A stretch of DNA of 64,000 nucleotides, taken from assembly GCF_025145285.1 (NCBI RefSeq), contig NZ_CP102251.1:434001-498000 (forward strand), written 5' to 3'. Each line of letters opens with the position of its first letter. Within the stretch, counting starts at the first letter, position 1. The notes under the pieces are model-generated. The model was given only the letters and a program-made list of their open reading frames with translations. It did no database searches and had not been told where the DNA came from. Origin of the DNA: Alistipes onderdonkii (GTDB lineage: Bacteria; Bacteroidota; Bacteroidia; Bacteroidales; Rikenellaceae). Positions 1 to 9,800 of the stretch are shown one piece after another. The translations under genes were made by a program, and so were the position numbers.

Positions 1-1153
1 CCACTTCGCCGCCGTTGGCTGCCGTAGCTTCGTATACCGAATACTGCGAGGCGAGTTGTGCGAAATCGGCACCGCCCTTGATTACCGTCAGCAGGCTGTC
101 GGCCAGCGCCTCCTGCGTATAGGGCAGCACGATATGGCGGATTCCCAGCGTATCGGGCACCATTTTCGAATCCAGCACACGGGCCATCGTCCACTGGTTG
201 TTCTTCAGCACGGGGCCGTAAGTCTCACCCGCCAGCAGTGCCTTGGCCTCGTCCTCCGAAAGCTGAGCCGCCGAAACATAGGTATCGGCGATCTTGCCGT
301 TGCGGTTGGCACGTACGAACGACTTCAGCTCCTCCGTAGCGGCGAACTGTGCGCCCACCTCGGCAACGCTCTTTTCGAGAGCGAGCATATCGTCGTCCGT
401 GGGGGTAACCTCGAACACGACATACGACAGCGTACGCGAGGGAGTCTGCTTGAACATATCCTTATGGCTGTTGTAGTATGCCTTGATGTCGCCGGACTTC
501 ACCTGGATCAGCGAATCGGGGACAGCCGAATATTTCTTGCCGGCCCATTTCCCGGAATAGGTATTGTTGGCCGCATTCACACCGTTCGTGACTTCGAGTG
601 CATTGACATATACACCGCCCTTGATCAGGCCGAGGTACTTGGCGATCTCACGCTCCATGCGGGCCTGCTCGTTGAGCTGCGCCCACGCCTGCTGTGCCTG
701 CGCATTCGTTTCGGCCTGCGCGAGGAACTGTCCGACGGCAGCCACGTTGTACTCACCCGTGCGGGGATCGGCGAAGGCGTTGTAAAACGCCTGCGACGGA
801 TGCTGGCCGCTGACCATCGACAGACGCTCGGGCTCCGTAACGCGCAGCCCCATCTTGTCGAAACCGGGTTCCAGCACATACTTGCCGATCAGGGCCTGCC
901 ATGCAGCATTGGCGAGCATGGCGGACTGCTGTTCGTCGCTCTCCTGGGCGCCGCTCTGCGCCTTGATCTGCTCGTACTGGTTGTAGTACTCCGAATAGTT
1001 GATTTTTTTACCGTTGATGACACCGACCCGGGGGTCGTTACCCGAGAAGCCCATTTCGGTCTTCAGGGAGAGAATGAAAGCCAAGAGGGCGCCTGCGATG
1101 ACAATCGACAGCACGATGCCGAACTTGGTGCGAAGAGTGTTTAAACTTGCCAT
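1..1153 (-). CDS. Peptidylprolyl isomerase, SurA/PpiD-like (3' end outside window)
   Basis: Probable periplasmic folding chaperone and proline cis/trans isomerase anchored in the inner membrane. The ATG is at 1151-1153 (minus strand) and the frame stays open to the window edge, giving about 384 residues with the C-terminus missing. The N-terminus (MASLNTLRTKFGIVLSIVIAG) is a short basic stretch followed by one hydrophobic anchor, then an alpha-helical SurA_N-like region. Near the window edge the frame reads GIRHIVLPY and then ANGGEVG, which match the start of a parvulin (rotamase) domain and its GG-x-G motif. The family usually has about 600-700 residues in Bacteroidetes, so roughly half is visible. 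It is the last visible gene of the minus-strand housekeeping run, 90 bases after the CorC-type gene. Family assignment is good; the specific clients are unknown. Confidence 0.85.
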   Translation of the reverse strand, partial: MASLNTLRTKFGIVLSIVIAGALLAFILSLKTEMGFSGNDPRVGVINGKKINYSEYYNQYEQIKAQSGAQESDEQQSAMLANAAWQALIGKYVLEPGFDKMGLRVTEPERLSMVSGQHPSQAFYNAFADPRTGEYNVAAVGQFLAQAETNAQAQQAWAQLNEQARMEREIAKYLGLIKGGVYVNALEVTNGVNAANNTYSGKWAGKKYSAVPDSLIQVKSGDIKAYYNSHKDMFKQTPSRTLSYVVFEVTPTDDDMLALEKSVAEVGAQFAATEELKSFVRANRNGKIADTYVSAAQLSEDEAKALLAGETYGPVLKNNQWTMARVLDSKMVPDTLGIRHIVLPYTQEALADSLLTVIKGGADFAQLASQYSVYEATAANGGEV

Positions 1154-1243
1154 ATAAATCGTTAATTATTCGTTTGTTTCGAATTAGCAGTCAAAGGTAG
1201 TAAAATTTATTCGGAAAAGGCCTTTATTATAATATAAAAATTC

Positions 1244-2506
1244 CTACAATTTCTTGACCCTCGCCAGCTCGATACGCGAACGCGTCGTACGCAGTATGCG
1301 CAACTGCAGGCCGCCGATGAAAACCGTTTCCCCGGCGGTCGGGATCCCGTCGTAATTGAAGATGATGAAGCCCGCCAGCGTATCGTATTCCTTGCTTTCT
1401 TCGATCCCCAGCCCGTATTTTTCATTGAGGTATTTCACCTCCAGCCGGCAGGAGAGGACATACTCGTCCTGGCCGACCTGCTTTTCGGTAAGGTCGGGTA
1501 TGTCGTGTTCGTCCTCTATCTCGCCGAAAATCTGTTCGAGCACGTCCTCGAGCGAAATGACGCCCGCCGTCCCGCCGAACTCGTCGATCACCACGGCGAT
1601 GTTGCTGCGGTGCTTGATGAAATTCTGCAACATCAGCTGCAGCGGCATGGTCTCGGGCACGAAATTGACCTGCATCATCACGTCGGCGATATTGGCCGGG
1701 CGCGTGAACAGGCTCTTCGAATTGACATAACCGACGATGTTGTCGATACTCTTGCGCCAGACGAAAATACGCGAATATTTCGAATCGACGAACCGCGCCG
1801 TGAGCTGCCCGATCGACGTGTCGTCGATATCCACCGCCTCGACATCCACACGCGGCACCATGCAGTCGCGAACCCGCAGGTCGGCGAAATCCAACGCATT
1901 CTGGAAAAGTTTGAACTCGTTGTCCGGCTCGGGGCGCGGTTCCGACGTATTGGTATCGAGCAGTGCCGCGAGGTCGTCGCGGCCGAAGCTGTGCGACACG
2001 GCCCGTTCCTCGACACGGCGCCCCGCCAGGCGCAGGATGCCATGCGAGATGAGCGTCGTGAGACGGGCGATCGGATAGAGCAGCAGGTAGAAGAAATAGA
2101 TCACCGGCGCCAGGGCACGGTAATAGAAATTGGGGTTGTTGCGGAAGATCGACTTGGGAAGGAACTCCGCAGCAAAGATGATGATGACGGTCGACACGGC
2201 CGTTTCGATGGCGACCGAACCGTTGCGGGCGATGCTTTCCCACCCCAGCGCATAGAAGATGCCGCGCAGCAGCAACGACATGTAAAGCGAATAGATGACC
2301 AGGGCAATGTTGTTGCCCACCAGTATCGTGGTGATATACTGCCCGGGGTGGCGGGAAAAAATCTCCGCGATATGGTCGAACATGCGGCTCTGTTTGCGGT
2401 CGATCTCCAGCTTCAGGCGGTTCTTGCTCGTAAAAGCGATCTCCATGCCCGAAAAAAATGCCGACAACAACAGCATTAAGATAATCAGTATGACCGAAGT
2501 AAGCAT
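1244..2506 (-). CDS. CNNM/CBS/CorC-domain membrane protein (hemolysin family, GldE-like)
   Basis: Integral membrane protein of 420 residues, related to the CorC/HlyC 'hemolysin family' and to GldE of Bacteroidetes; members have been tied to magnesium/cobalt handling or, for GldE, gliding. The first 160 residues form the CNNM transmembrane domain with several hydrophobic helices (starting LTSVILIILMLLLSAFFSG). Residues about 200-330 form a CBS pair (VRDCMVPRVDVEAVD, NIAVVIDEFGGTAGVISLEDVLEQIFGEIEDEHD), and the last 80 residues are the CorC_HlyC domain. The gene follows lptC by 18 bases in the same operon. Length and domain order are normal. Whether the real role is ion transport or envelope assembly cannot be told from sequence. 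Confidence 0.85.
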   Translation of the reverse strand: MLTSVILIILMLLLSAFFSGMEIAFTSKNRLKLEIDRKQSRMFDHIAEIFSRHPGQYITTILVGNNIALVIYSLYMSLLLRGIFYALGWESIARNGSVAIETAVSTVIIIFAAEFLPKSIFRNNPNFYYRALAPVIYFFYLLLYPIARLTTLISHGILRLAGRRVEERAVSHSFGRDDLAALLDTNTSEPRPEPDNEFKLFQNALDFADLRVRDCMVPRVDVEAVDIDDTSIGQLTARFVDSKYSRIFVWRKSIDNIVGYVNSKSLFTRPANIADVMMQVNFVPETMPLQLMLQNFIKHRSNIAVVIDEFGGTAGVISLEDVLEQIFGEIEDEHDIPDLTEKQVGQDEYVLSCRLEVKYLNEKYGLGIEESKEYDTLAGFIIFNYDGIPTAGETVFIGGLQLRILRTTRSRIELARVKKL

Positions 2507-2524
2507 CGTCCTGTTTATTTTGGG

Positions 2525-3343
2525 TTACTCCCCCGCTTCGTCCGCATGTACGGCACGCCGGAGGGGCTGGATTTCACCGACCGGTTCGGCCGGGCGGAGC
2601 TCCTCCTCCCCGTCGGGGCGGACAGCTGGTGCTGCCAAAGGCGGCTCCTCGGAAAGCGGTGCCGCAGGCTGCGCCGCAACCGGAGCGGCAGGCCGGTCTG
2701 TCGCAGAGCGGGGCGAATCCGAAGTCCGGCCGGCAGGTTCGGGCACAGCCGTAGAATCGGATTCGTTAGGTTTGACCTCGACCTCCATGCGCCCTTTCAT
2801 ACGGCGGAAGCGCCAGTCCTTGAACTCCTCGTCCGACTCGAAACCTTCGCCGATAAACACGTCGCGGCCGTCGTTCTGCACGATTTTCGAATCGACGTTC
2901 GAATAGATTTTCTTGGTTCGCGCGTTCCAGAACAGCTGTTGCGTATAGAGTTTCTTGCCGTCCGATTTCTCGACCACGACATTTCCCCGCGCCTCCCACA
3001 GGTCGCGGGTCTCGTAATGGATCGCATAGTTGGCCGTCAGCACGGCATCGACCGACGAGAGCGAATCGTCCTTATAGGTAGTCATCTCCACCCCCTTGGG
3101 GAATTCGCGGTAAGGCTCGCGCGCCAGCGAATAACCTTCGAGCAGCGGGGTTTTGAAATGATACGAACGGCGGCCGTTCTGCGACATGACAACCGACAGG
3201 TTTTCGCTGTATTCGGTCATCATCATCTCTATCCGGGACTCCGATTCGGGTTCTTCTTCACGCTCGCAAGAGAATAGCAAGATAGCACTCCCCACAACGG
3301 AGAGTGCTACCATCACGTATCTTGCGATAAATCTGTCCATCAA
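2525..3343 (-). CDS. lptC: LPS export periplasmic protein LptC
   Basis: LptC links the LptBFG ABC transporter to the periplasmic LPS bridge. The 272-residue product begins with a hydrophobic segment ending LLFSC followed by EREEEPESE, so it may be a lipoprotein in this lineage rather than only a single-pass protein. Residues about 40-190 carry the LptC/OstA-like beta-jellyroll pattern (LEGYSLAREPYREFPKGVEMTTY, LTANYAIHYETRDLWEARGNVVVE, LFWNARTKKIYSN). The last ~75 residues are a low-complexity Pro/Ala/Glu tail rich in PAAP and EEE strings, not typical of the core family. Its start codon directly abuts the stop of the TPR gene at 3344. Confidence 0.85.
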   Translation of the reverse strand: MMDRFIARYVMVALSVVGSAILLFSCEREEEPESESRIEMMMTEYSENLSVVMSQNGRRSYHFKTPLLEGYSLAREPYREFPKGVEMTTYKDDSLSSVDAVLTANYAIHYETRDLWEARGNVVVEKSDGKKLYTQQLFWNARTKKIYSNVDSKIVQNDGRDVFIGEGFESDEEFKDWRFRRMKGRMEVEVKPNESDSTAVPEPAGRTSDSPRSATDRPAAPVAAQPAAPLSEEPPLAAPAVRPDGEEELRPAEPVGEIQPLRRAVHADEAGE

Positions 3344-4681
3344 TTAGCGGGGACGCACAGTAGTCGACACACCGGCAGCCGTACCGCAGTTGACGGTATA
3401 GCGTGCGCCTTCCTGCAACTCGTTGAAGAAGCACTCCTCCGAAGTCGGGAAACGGCTGCGGAATGCGTTCATCGAGGTTTTGGCAGGTTCGCGGTATTCC
3501 GAATCGTTCGGCAGCAGCTCGACGGCCTTGGCCATCGTGTCGTAAGCTGCCCAGAAGGTAGCCGGCCCGGCGAAACCTTCACAATGAGCTGCCGAAATAC
3601 CGTAGCACTGAGCCAGTACGAAATACGGCACACCGTCCTCGGGGTTCAGATCGCGGGCCTGACGGGCAGCCGATGCGGCGCCCTGGATGTCGTTGGAAAC
3701 CAAACCTACCAGCGCCATGCGCACCAGCAGCAGCTGACGCTCAGCGGGATCCGTCTCGACGGCAAGCGCTTCATTGAGGTATTTCATGGCCTTCGTATAG
3801 TCGCCCTTGCTCTGGAAGGCCTGCGCAAGGAACATCGCAGTTTCGGACGAAGGTTTCACCGTATAGTATTTCTCGGCAATCGAGAAATAGAAATCGCCGT
3901 CGCACTTGGCACGCGACATCAGGGCTACGGCCTGCGCCAGCAACGCCTCATCGTCGGGAGCAGCCTCCAGCTTGCCGCGGAACAGATTTTCGAGGTTCTC
4001 GCAGCTGGCCGCGCCGCTCAGGCCGAAAGCCGCGTCGAACTGCGACTTGTAATCGCCGGCCTCGGGGTTCTTCTCGAAGAACGGGGTCAGGCGGTCGTAC
4101 TCGGCGATGATCTCATCGGGCATCACCTCGTCGGTATTCTTATAATCCTCGCAGAGGTTCGAGAAATAGGCCACCACGGTCTCGGGGTCGGTGCTGTCGC
4201 CGCCCTGCGCGATTGCCGCGCGGAATGCCTCGCGGATGCCCTTGCGGTCGTTGGGTTTGTAGCGCAGGAACTCGCGCGCCTTCTGGTCGAGGATAAAGGC
4301 CGTCTTGCCGGGCTTGACGTTATCGCCGAAATACTGGGCACGCATATCGTACATCAGCATCAGCGAGTCGATGAACATGTTCTTCTCCGCCACGCTCTTG
4401 GCACGGTTGATCTTGTTCTTATACACGACGGCACCGCGCTGGTAGATCGACTCCGCAGCATCGGGTATCTTGTCGATAAGCCCCTTGAGGTAGTGTGCTG
4501 CGGCATCGTAGTCACGGTTGTCGCACGATTCTTTCAGGAAATTACTGTTCAGAATGTTCTGTTCACGCTCTTCGGGAGTAGCGCCCCATTTCGCATATTG
4601 CGGGCCACTGAAATCCTGAGCCAAAGCCGCCGAAGCCAAAAATACCAAAGCGGCAGAAAGCAGAAATTTTACGTTTTTCAT
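3344..4681 (-). CDS. Secreted TPR-repeat protein
   Basis: Exported protein of 445 residues with a clear Sec signal peptide (MKNVKFLLSAALVFLASAALAQD). The body is all alpha-helical with tetratricopeptide-like units (for example FLAQAFQSKGDYTKAMKYLNEALAVETDPAE and AASAARQARDLNPEDGVPYFVLAQCYG), so a periplasmic scaffold role is likely. It lies between the outer membrane protein gene and lptC, an order I recall as conserved in Bacteroidetes, which suggests an envelope-assembly job. No catalytic motif is visible. A 122-base gap separates it from the upstream gene; no convincing promoter was found there. Confidence 0.8.
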   Translation of the reverse strand: MKNVKFLLSAALVFLASAALAQDFSGPQYAKWGATPEEREQNILNSNFLKESCDNRDYDAAAHYLKGLIDKIPDAAESIYQRGAVVYKNKINRAKSVAEKNMFIDSLMLMYDMRAQYFGDNVKPGKTAFILDQKAREFLRYKPNDRKGIREAFRAAIAQGGDSTDPETVVAYFSNLCEDYKNTDEVMPDEIIAEYDRLTPFFEKNPEAGDYKSQFDAAFGLSGAASCENLENLFRGKLEAAPDDEALLAQAVALMSRAKCDGDFYFSIAEKYYTVKPSSETAMFLAQAFQSKGDYTKAMKYLNEALAVETDPAERQLLLVRMALVGLVSNDIQGAASAARQARDLNPEDGVPYFVLAQCYGISAAHCEGFAGPATFWAAYDTMAKAVELLPNDSEYREPAKTSMNAFRSRFPTSEECFFNELQEGARYTVNCGTAAGVSTTVRPR

Positions 4682-4803
4682 CGGTCAGAGATTAATTTTT
4701 GTATTTCTTATACTTATAATTGTTTTCGTCAGTTAAACTACCTCCGTGTCGGGGTCGCAAGTTACTACTAATTCCTCGGACGTGCAATTTTCCGGCCCAA
4801 AAA

Positions 4804-6177
4804 CTAATCGTATTTCGGCCTGCGGAACCAGTATTCCCCGTTCTCGGCACCCGCAAAGAGCGAGAATCCGACCGAGAATTTGAAATACTGCTGCCGCACC
4901 AGTCCCAGGCGCTCGGAAAGGTTATAGCCGCGACGTCCGTATTCCACGCCCACGTCGATGGTCGAACTGCCGAGGAACTTCACAGGCACCCCTACACCCA
5001 ACGTAACGGCGTATTCGCCGATTTTATTGCCGTCGTAGGTCTGGTTGTAGGTTCCGTAACGGAAACCCGCCCGGTAGGCCCAGCGTTTCATGAACCTGCG
5101 CACGTCGTAATAGTTCGGCGTATACTCCACGCCCACTTTCACCATGCTCGTATTGGTATAGGCCACTTCGTATGCAGATTTGTCCGGCCCGCTGATCCCG
5201 GTCATTTCGGTCGCCTTATTGCCGCCGGTCCAGTTCTGATAGACATAGTCAAGCCCGATCGTCCATTTCGAGGTCATATAATAAGCCCCCACCGAAAGCT
5301 GACGCGGCAAGGCAAGTGCCAAATGGGTCGTATCGCCCTTCACGGTGGAGTTGTACAGGTCGCCGATATAGATCCGCTTGGTCACATCGGGATTCAGGTT
5401 GCCGCCGAAATCGTACGTAGCGCCGAACGTCAGCATGCGTTTCTGGTTCATGACAGCCTTCCAGAGAACACCGACCTGTCCTTTGATGCTCGAAATGCTG
5501 TAATTGTCGCTGCCGACCGTCGACGAGAAGGTTCCGTCGCCCGTGATCGGCGTCGGGGTCATCACGAAGCTGCGGTCGATGTCGCCCCAGTAATACTGCG
5601 CCGCGACACCCAACGAGAAATTCTTGAAAATCTCCCAGCCCAGGCCGACCTTGACCTCCGTCACGTCGCCTTCGCCCTGATAGACGTACTGCACGCGTCC
5701 CACATTGCCCCAAACCGGATCGTTCGGGTCGAAATCCTGCGTATACTTGGTACGGTAGCCCACCGAACTGTACGGCGTGAGGCTGAACCCGAGGCCGAGT
5801 TTCTTGGCGACCGGCATCTGGAACGCGATATCGTGGAAATTGAACGTATTATAGGCCGTGTTTTTGGACATATTGTCCACCTTCTGCGAATTGTAGTAAT
5901 TCTGTCCCTCGAGGCCGAAACTGAAGAGGAAACTCTTTTGCGGGATGGTGCTGTACGCTGCAGGGTTGAGCAGATTGATTTTGCCCGGAGTGCCCATGGC
6001 CACCCCGACGCCGCCCATCGAGCGCATCTGCGTCGTACCGGGCGTATTGATCTCGCCGATGCCGTACATCGTATAGGGAGAGAATGCGTTAATACTGCTT
6101 GTCTGGGCCGATACGGCATAAGGAAGCATCACGGCTGCCGCGACAACCAGCTTAATCAAGGTGTTCTTCACTTGCAT
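4804..6177 (-). CDS. Outer membrane beta-barrel protein (putative)
   Basis: A 457-residue protein with a Sec signal (LIKLVVAAAVMLPYAVSAQ) followed by an alternating beta-strand pattern, many aromatic strand ends and a C-terminal half like FadL/OmpP1-type transporters (for example KLGLGFSLTPYSSVGYRTKY, LTFGATYDFGGNLNPDV, KVGVEYTPNYYDVRRFMKRW). The conserved early motif SPYTMYGIGEI is shared, as I recall, by the Bacteroidetes proteins encoded beside coaX. Its start overlaps the end of coaX by 26 bases, which favours translational coupling. The substrate is unknown; a hydrophobic-compound transporter is one possibility. Confidence 0.75.
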   Translation of the reverse strand: MQVKNTLIKLVVAAAVMLPYAVSAQTSSINAFSPYTMYGIGEINTPGTTQMRSMGGVGVAMGTPGKINLLNPAAYSTIPQKSFLFSFGLEGQNYYNSQKVDNMSKNTAYNTFNFHDIAFQMPVAKKLGLGFSLTPYSSVGYRTKYTQDFDPNDPVWGNVGRVQYVYQGEGDVTEVKVGLGWEIFKNFSLGVAAQYYWGDIDRSFVMTPTPITGDGTFSSTVGSDNYSISSIKGQVGVLWKAVMNQKRMLTFGATYDFGGNLNPDVTKRIYIGDLYNSTVKGDTTHLALALPRQLSVGAYYMTSKWTIGLDYVYQNWTGGNKATEMTGISGPDKSAYEVAYTNTSMVKVGVEYTPNYYDVRRFMKRWAYRAGFRYGTYNQTYDGNKIGEYAVTLGVGVPVKFLGSSTIDVGVEYGRRGYNLSERLGLVRQQYFKFSVGFSLFAGAENGEYWFRRPKYD

Positions 6178-6892
6178 TGTGCTCTAAAATTCTATTCAAT
6201 CCGCAAAAGACCAGATTACAATTTGCAAATATCGTATTTTTAATTCGTTTAACAAAGAATTTTGCATCCCCACCGGTAAAAATTACGCGCAAGCCGTCGA
6301 TTTTTTCCCGCATGCGGGTGACGTAACCTTCTATTTCGAAGGCGATCCCGTTCATCACGCCCAGTTCGATGGCCTCTTCGGTCGTAAGCCCCGAGAGCCC
6401 TTCGCCCCCGGTCGCGGCACACAGCGGCAGCTTGGCCGTATAGTCATGCAGCGCCCTGAAACGCATCGTCACGCCCGGGGAGATGCAGCCGCCCCGGAAC
6501 GTATTGTCGGCCGTCACCAGGTCTATGGTCACCGCCGTACCGAAATCGACGATCAGCACGTTCTCACCCGGATAGAGCACCGTCGCGCCGACGGCTGCGG
6601 CCAGCCTGTCGCGCCCCAGCGTCTCGGGCGTAAGGTACGCGTTGCCGATGGGCACGGGGGTCTGGGAGGTGAACTCCAGCAGGTAATCCACCCGGCGGCG
6701 GAGCATCGCCGCCACGTCATCGACCTCGCCGCGCGTCGACGCCACCACGGCGCGGCGCACGGGCCATTCGGAGAGCAGTTCTTCGAGCACCGACGGGTGC
6801 AACCGCTCCATGCAGCGCTGCGCGACAAGCTCCCCCTTGTCGAAAACCGCGAGTTTTACCAGGGTGTTCCCGAAATCTACGACTAAATTCAA
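6152..6892 (-). CDS. coaX: Type III pantothenate kinase
   Basis: Phosphorylates pantothenate, the first step of coenzyme A synthesis, in the cytoplasm. The product has 246 residues, the normal length. The ASKHA-fold phosphate-binding motif is at the N-terminus (LVVDFGNTLVKLAVF), the second one reads VLIVDFGTAVTIDLV, and the glycine-rich FRGGCISPG motif is followed by the KLP and TGGDAKF elements typical of CoaX. The first bases overlap the end of mfd (ATGA overlap, 6889-6892) and the last bases overlap the outer membrane protein gene. Confidence 0.93.
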   Translation of the reverse strand: MNLVVDFGNTLVKLAVFDKGELVAQRCMERLHPSVLEELLSEWPVRRAVVASTRGEVDDVAAMLRRRVDYLLEFTSQTPVPIGNAYLTPETLGRDRLAAAVGATVLYPGENVLIVDFGTAVTIDLVTADNTFRGGCISPGVTMRFRALHDYTAKLPLCAATGGEGLSGLTTEEAIELGVMNGIAFEIEGYVTRMREKIDGLRVIFTGGDAKFFVKRIKNTIFANCNLVFCGLNRILEHNASEEHLD

Positions 6893-9800
6893 AGCTGTTG
6901 CAGTGTTTTATACCCGTCCTCAATGTCTTTGACATTCCTAACGGTCATCGCCAGACGATTATTGTGCTGTTTGAGCACAAATCTGGCGGGATTTTGCGTG
7001 ACCTTGCGGAGCAACTCCATAAAGGTATCGCTTTTGTAATAGGGCGAGTTCTGCTCGCCGACGAAGTGGAGGATCATCAGCCCGTTCTTGACCTTCACCC
7101 GCTCGATGCCGAGGCGGATCGCCTCCCAGCGCAGGCGCACGACGTTGAGCAGTTCCTGCGCTTCGCGCGGCAGGGGGCCGAAACGGTCTGCCAGGCGGCT
7201 CTCGAAGGCCTGCAACGCGGCTTCGTCCTTGGTCGAGTCGAGCTCGCGGTAGAGCTTCAGGCGTTCGGCCTGCTGTGCCACGTAGGCATCGGGCAGCCCG
7301 GCCTCGACCTCTATTTCGATGTGCGCGTCATCCACATAATGCATCTGCTCCACGACATCCTGCTCGGCGGCACCCAGACCCGCCACCTGCAAGCCTTCGG
7401 CCCGCAGCTCGGCGATCGCCTCGTTCATGATCTTCTGGTAGGTCTCGAAACCGATGTCGGCGATAAACCCGCTCTGCTCGGCACCCAGCAGGTTGCCCGC
7501 GCCGCGGATGTCGAGATCCTGCATCGCAATGTTGAACCCCGACCCCAGGTCGGAGAACTCCTCGATCGCCCGCAGGCGGCGCCGCGCATCGGACGACAGC
7601 ATCTCCTCGGGCGGCGAGAGCAGGTAGCAGTAGGCTTTCTGGTTGCTGCGCCCCACGCGCCCGCGCAACTGATGCAGGTCGCTCAGGCCGAAATTCTGGG
7701 CATTGTCGACGATGATCGTATTGGCATTGGGGATGTCGATGCCGTTCTCGATGATCGTGGTCGAAACGAGCACGTCGAACTCCCCGTAGATAAAATCCAT
7801 GATCAGCTTCTCGAGCTTCTCGGCCGGCATCTTGCCGTGTCCGACGGCCACGCGGGCCTTGGGGCATACACGCGTGATAAGCCCTTGGATGGACATCAGG
7901 TCTTCGACGCGGTTATGGACGAAATAAACCTGGCCGCCGCGTGCGAGCTCGGCCTCGACGGCATCGCGGATGATCTCCACGGAGAAGACATGCGACTCGG
8001 TGACGATCGGCTGGCGGTTAGGCGGCGGGGTCGAGATGACCGACAGGTCGCGCGAGCCCATGAGCGAAAATTGCAGCGTGCGCGGGATCGGCGTCGCCGT
8101 CAGGGTCAGCGTATCGACGTTGACGGCCATCTGCGTGAGTTTCTCCTTGGCCGCGACGCCGAACTTCTGTTCCTCGTCGATGATCAGCAGCCCCAGGTCA
8201 CGGAATTTGATCTGCTTGCCCAGTATTTTATGGGTGCCGATCAGGATGTCGATACGCCCCGATTCGAGGTCGGCACGTATCTGCCCCGCCTCCTTGGCGG
8301 TCTTGGTGCGGTTGAGATACTCGACCCGCACGGGGAAATCGCGCAGGCGCTCCGAAAAGGAGCGGTAGTGTTGCAGGGCGAGGATCGTCGTCGGCACCAG
8401 CACCGCCACCTGCTTGCCGTCCACGGCGGCCTTGAATGCCGCGCGGATCGCCACCTCGGTTTTGCCGAAGCCCACGTCGCCGCAGACCAGCCTGTCCATC
8501 GGCTGGTCGGACTCCATGTCCTTCTTGACGGCCGCGACGGTCGTCTGCTGGTCGGGGGTGTCCTCCCACTGGAACGACGCCTCCAGCTCGTGCTGCAGGT
8601 AACTGTCGGGTGTGAATGCGAACCCTTTGCTGGCCTTGCGCTTGGCATAGAGGGCGATCAGCTCGCGCGAGATATCCTTGACGGCCTTCTTGGCGGCGTT
8701 CTTGAGTTTCTGCCATGCCCCGTTGCCGAGTTTATAGACCTTCGGCGGCTCGCCGTCGCCGGACTTGTAACGCGAAATGCGGTGGAGCGAATGGACGTTT
8801 ACGAACAACACGTCGCCATCCTTGTATACCAGCTTGATAGCCTCGTGCACCTTGCCGTTCTCGTTGATCTTCACCAGCCCGTCGAAACGCCCCACGCCGT
8901 GGTCGATATGCACCACATAGTCGCCCGGGCGGAGCTGGTTCAGCTCGGCGACGGTCATCTGCTCGTCGCGCCGGATCTCGCCGTTGATGCGGTAACGCTG
9001 GTAACGGTCGAAAATCTGGTGGTCGGTATAGAGGCACAGTTTCAGGTCGTTGTCCACGAACCCCTCGTGCAGCGTAACGGAGAGCGACCGCACGGCGGCC
9101 TGCCCGCGCCCTATCTGGTGGAAGATGTTTTCGAGGCGTTCGACCTGCACCTTGTTCTCCGAGAGGATGTAGGTCGCATAGCCCCGCAGCGAATTGCGGA
9201 TCATGTCGTCGGCCAGCATCTCGAAATTCTTGTTGAACTTGGGCTGCGGGGCCGTGTCGAACACCACGGCCACCGTGGCGGGGCGTTCCGGCAGGTTGTC
9301 GCGCAGCGCCACCACGCTGTTGCCGGCCATGTCGCGCAGCAGCACGTTGCGGCTGGTCAGCAGGCCGTCTATCCGCCCGGGCTCCTCCATGTCCGCGAGC
9401 ACCTTGCGGCGCAGGTCGTTGACGCGGCGCAGCACATAGTCGACATCGTAGAACCAGCAGGTTGCCCCAGAACCTGCGAACTGCACGAACGACACCCGGG
9501 GTGCCTCGCCGGCATTGAGGTTGGGGACGATTTCCACCCGGTCGAGCTTGTCGGCCGAGAGCTGGCTCGAAATATTGAAACGGCGGATCGAGTCGACCTC
9601 GTCGCCGAAAAAGTCGATCCGGTAAGGCTTGCTTTCCGAATAGGAAAAAACATCGACGATACCACCGCGCACGGAGTACTGCCCCGGTTCGTAGACGAAA
9701 TCGACGCGCGTGAAGTTCGCATCCGCAAGGGCGTCTTCCAGCACGGCGATCGAAATCTTGTCGCCGAGCTTCACGGCAATCGTGTCGCGCTGCAAGGTCG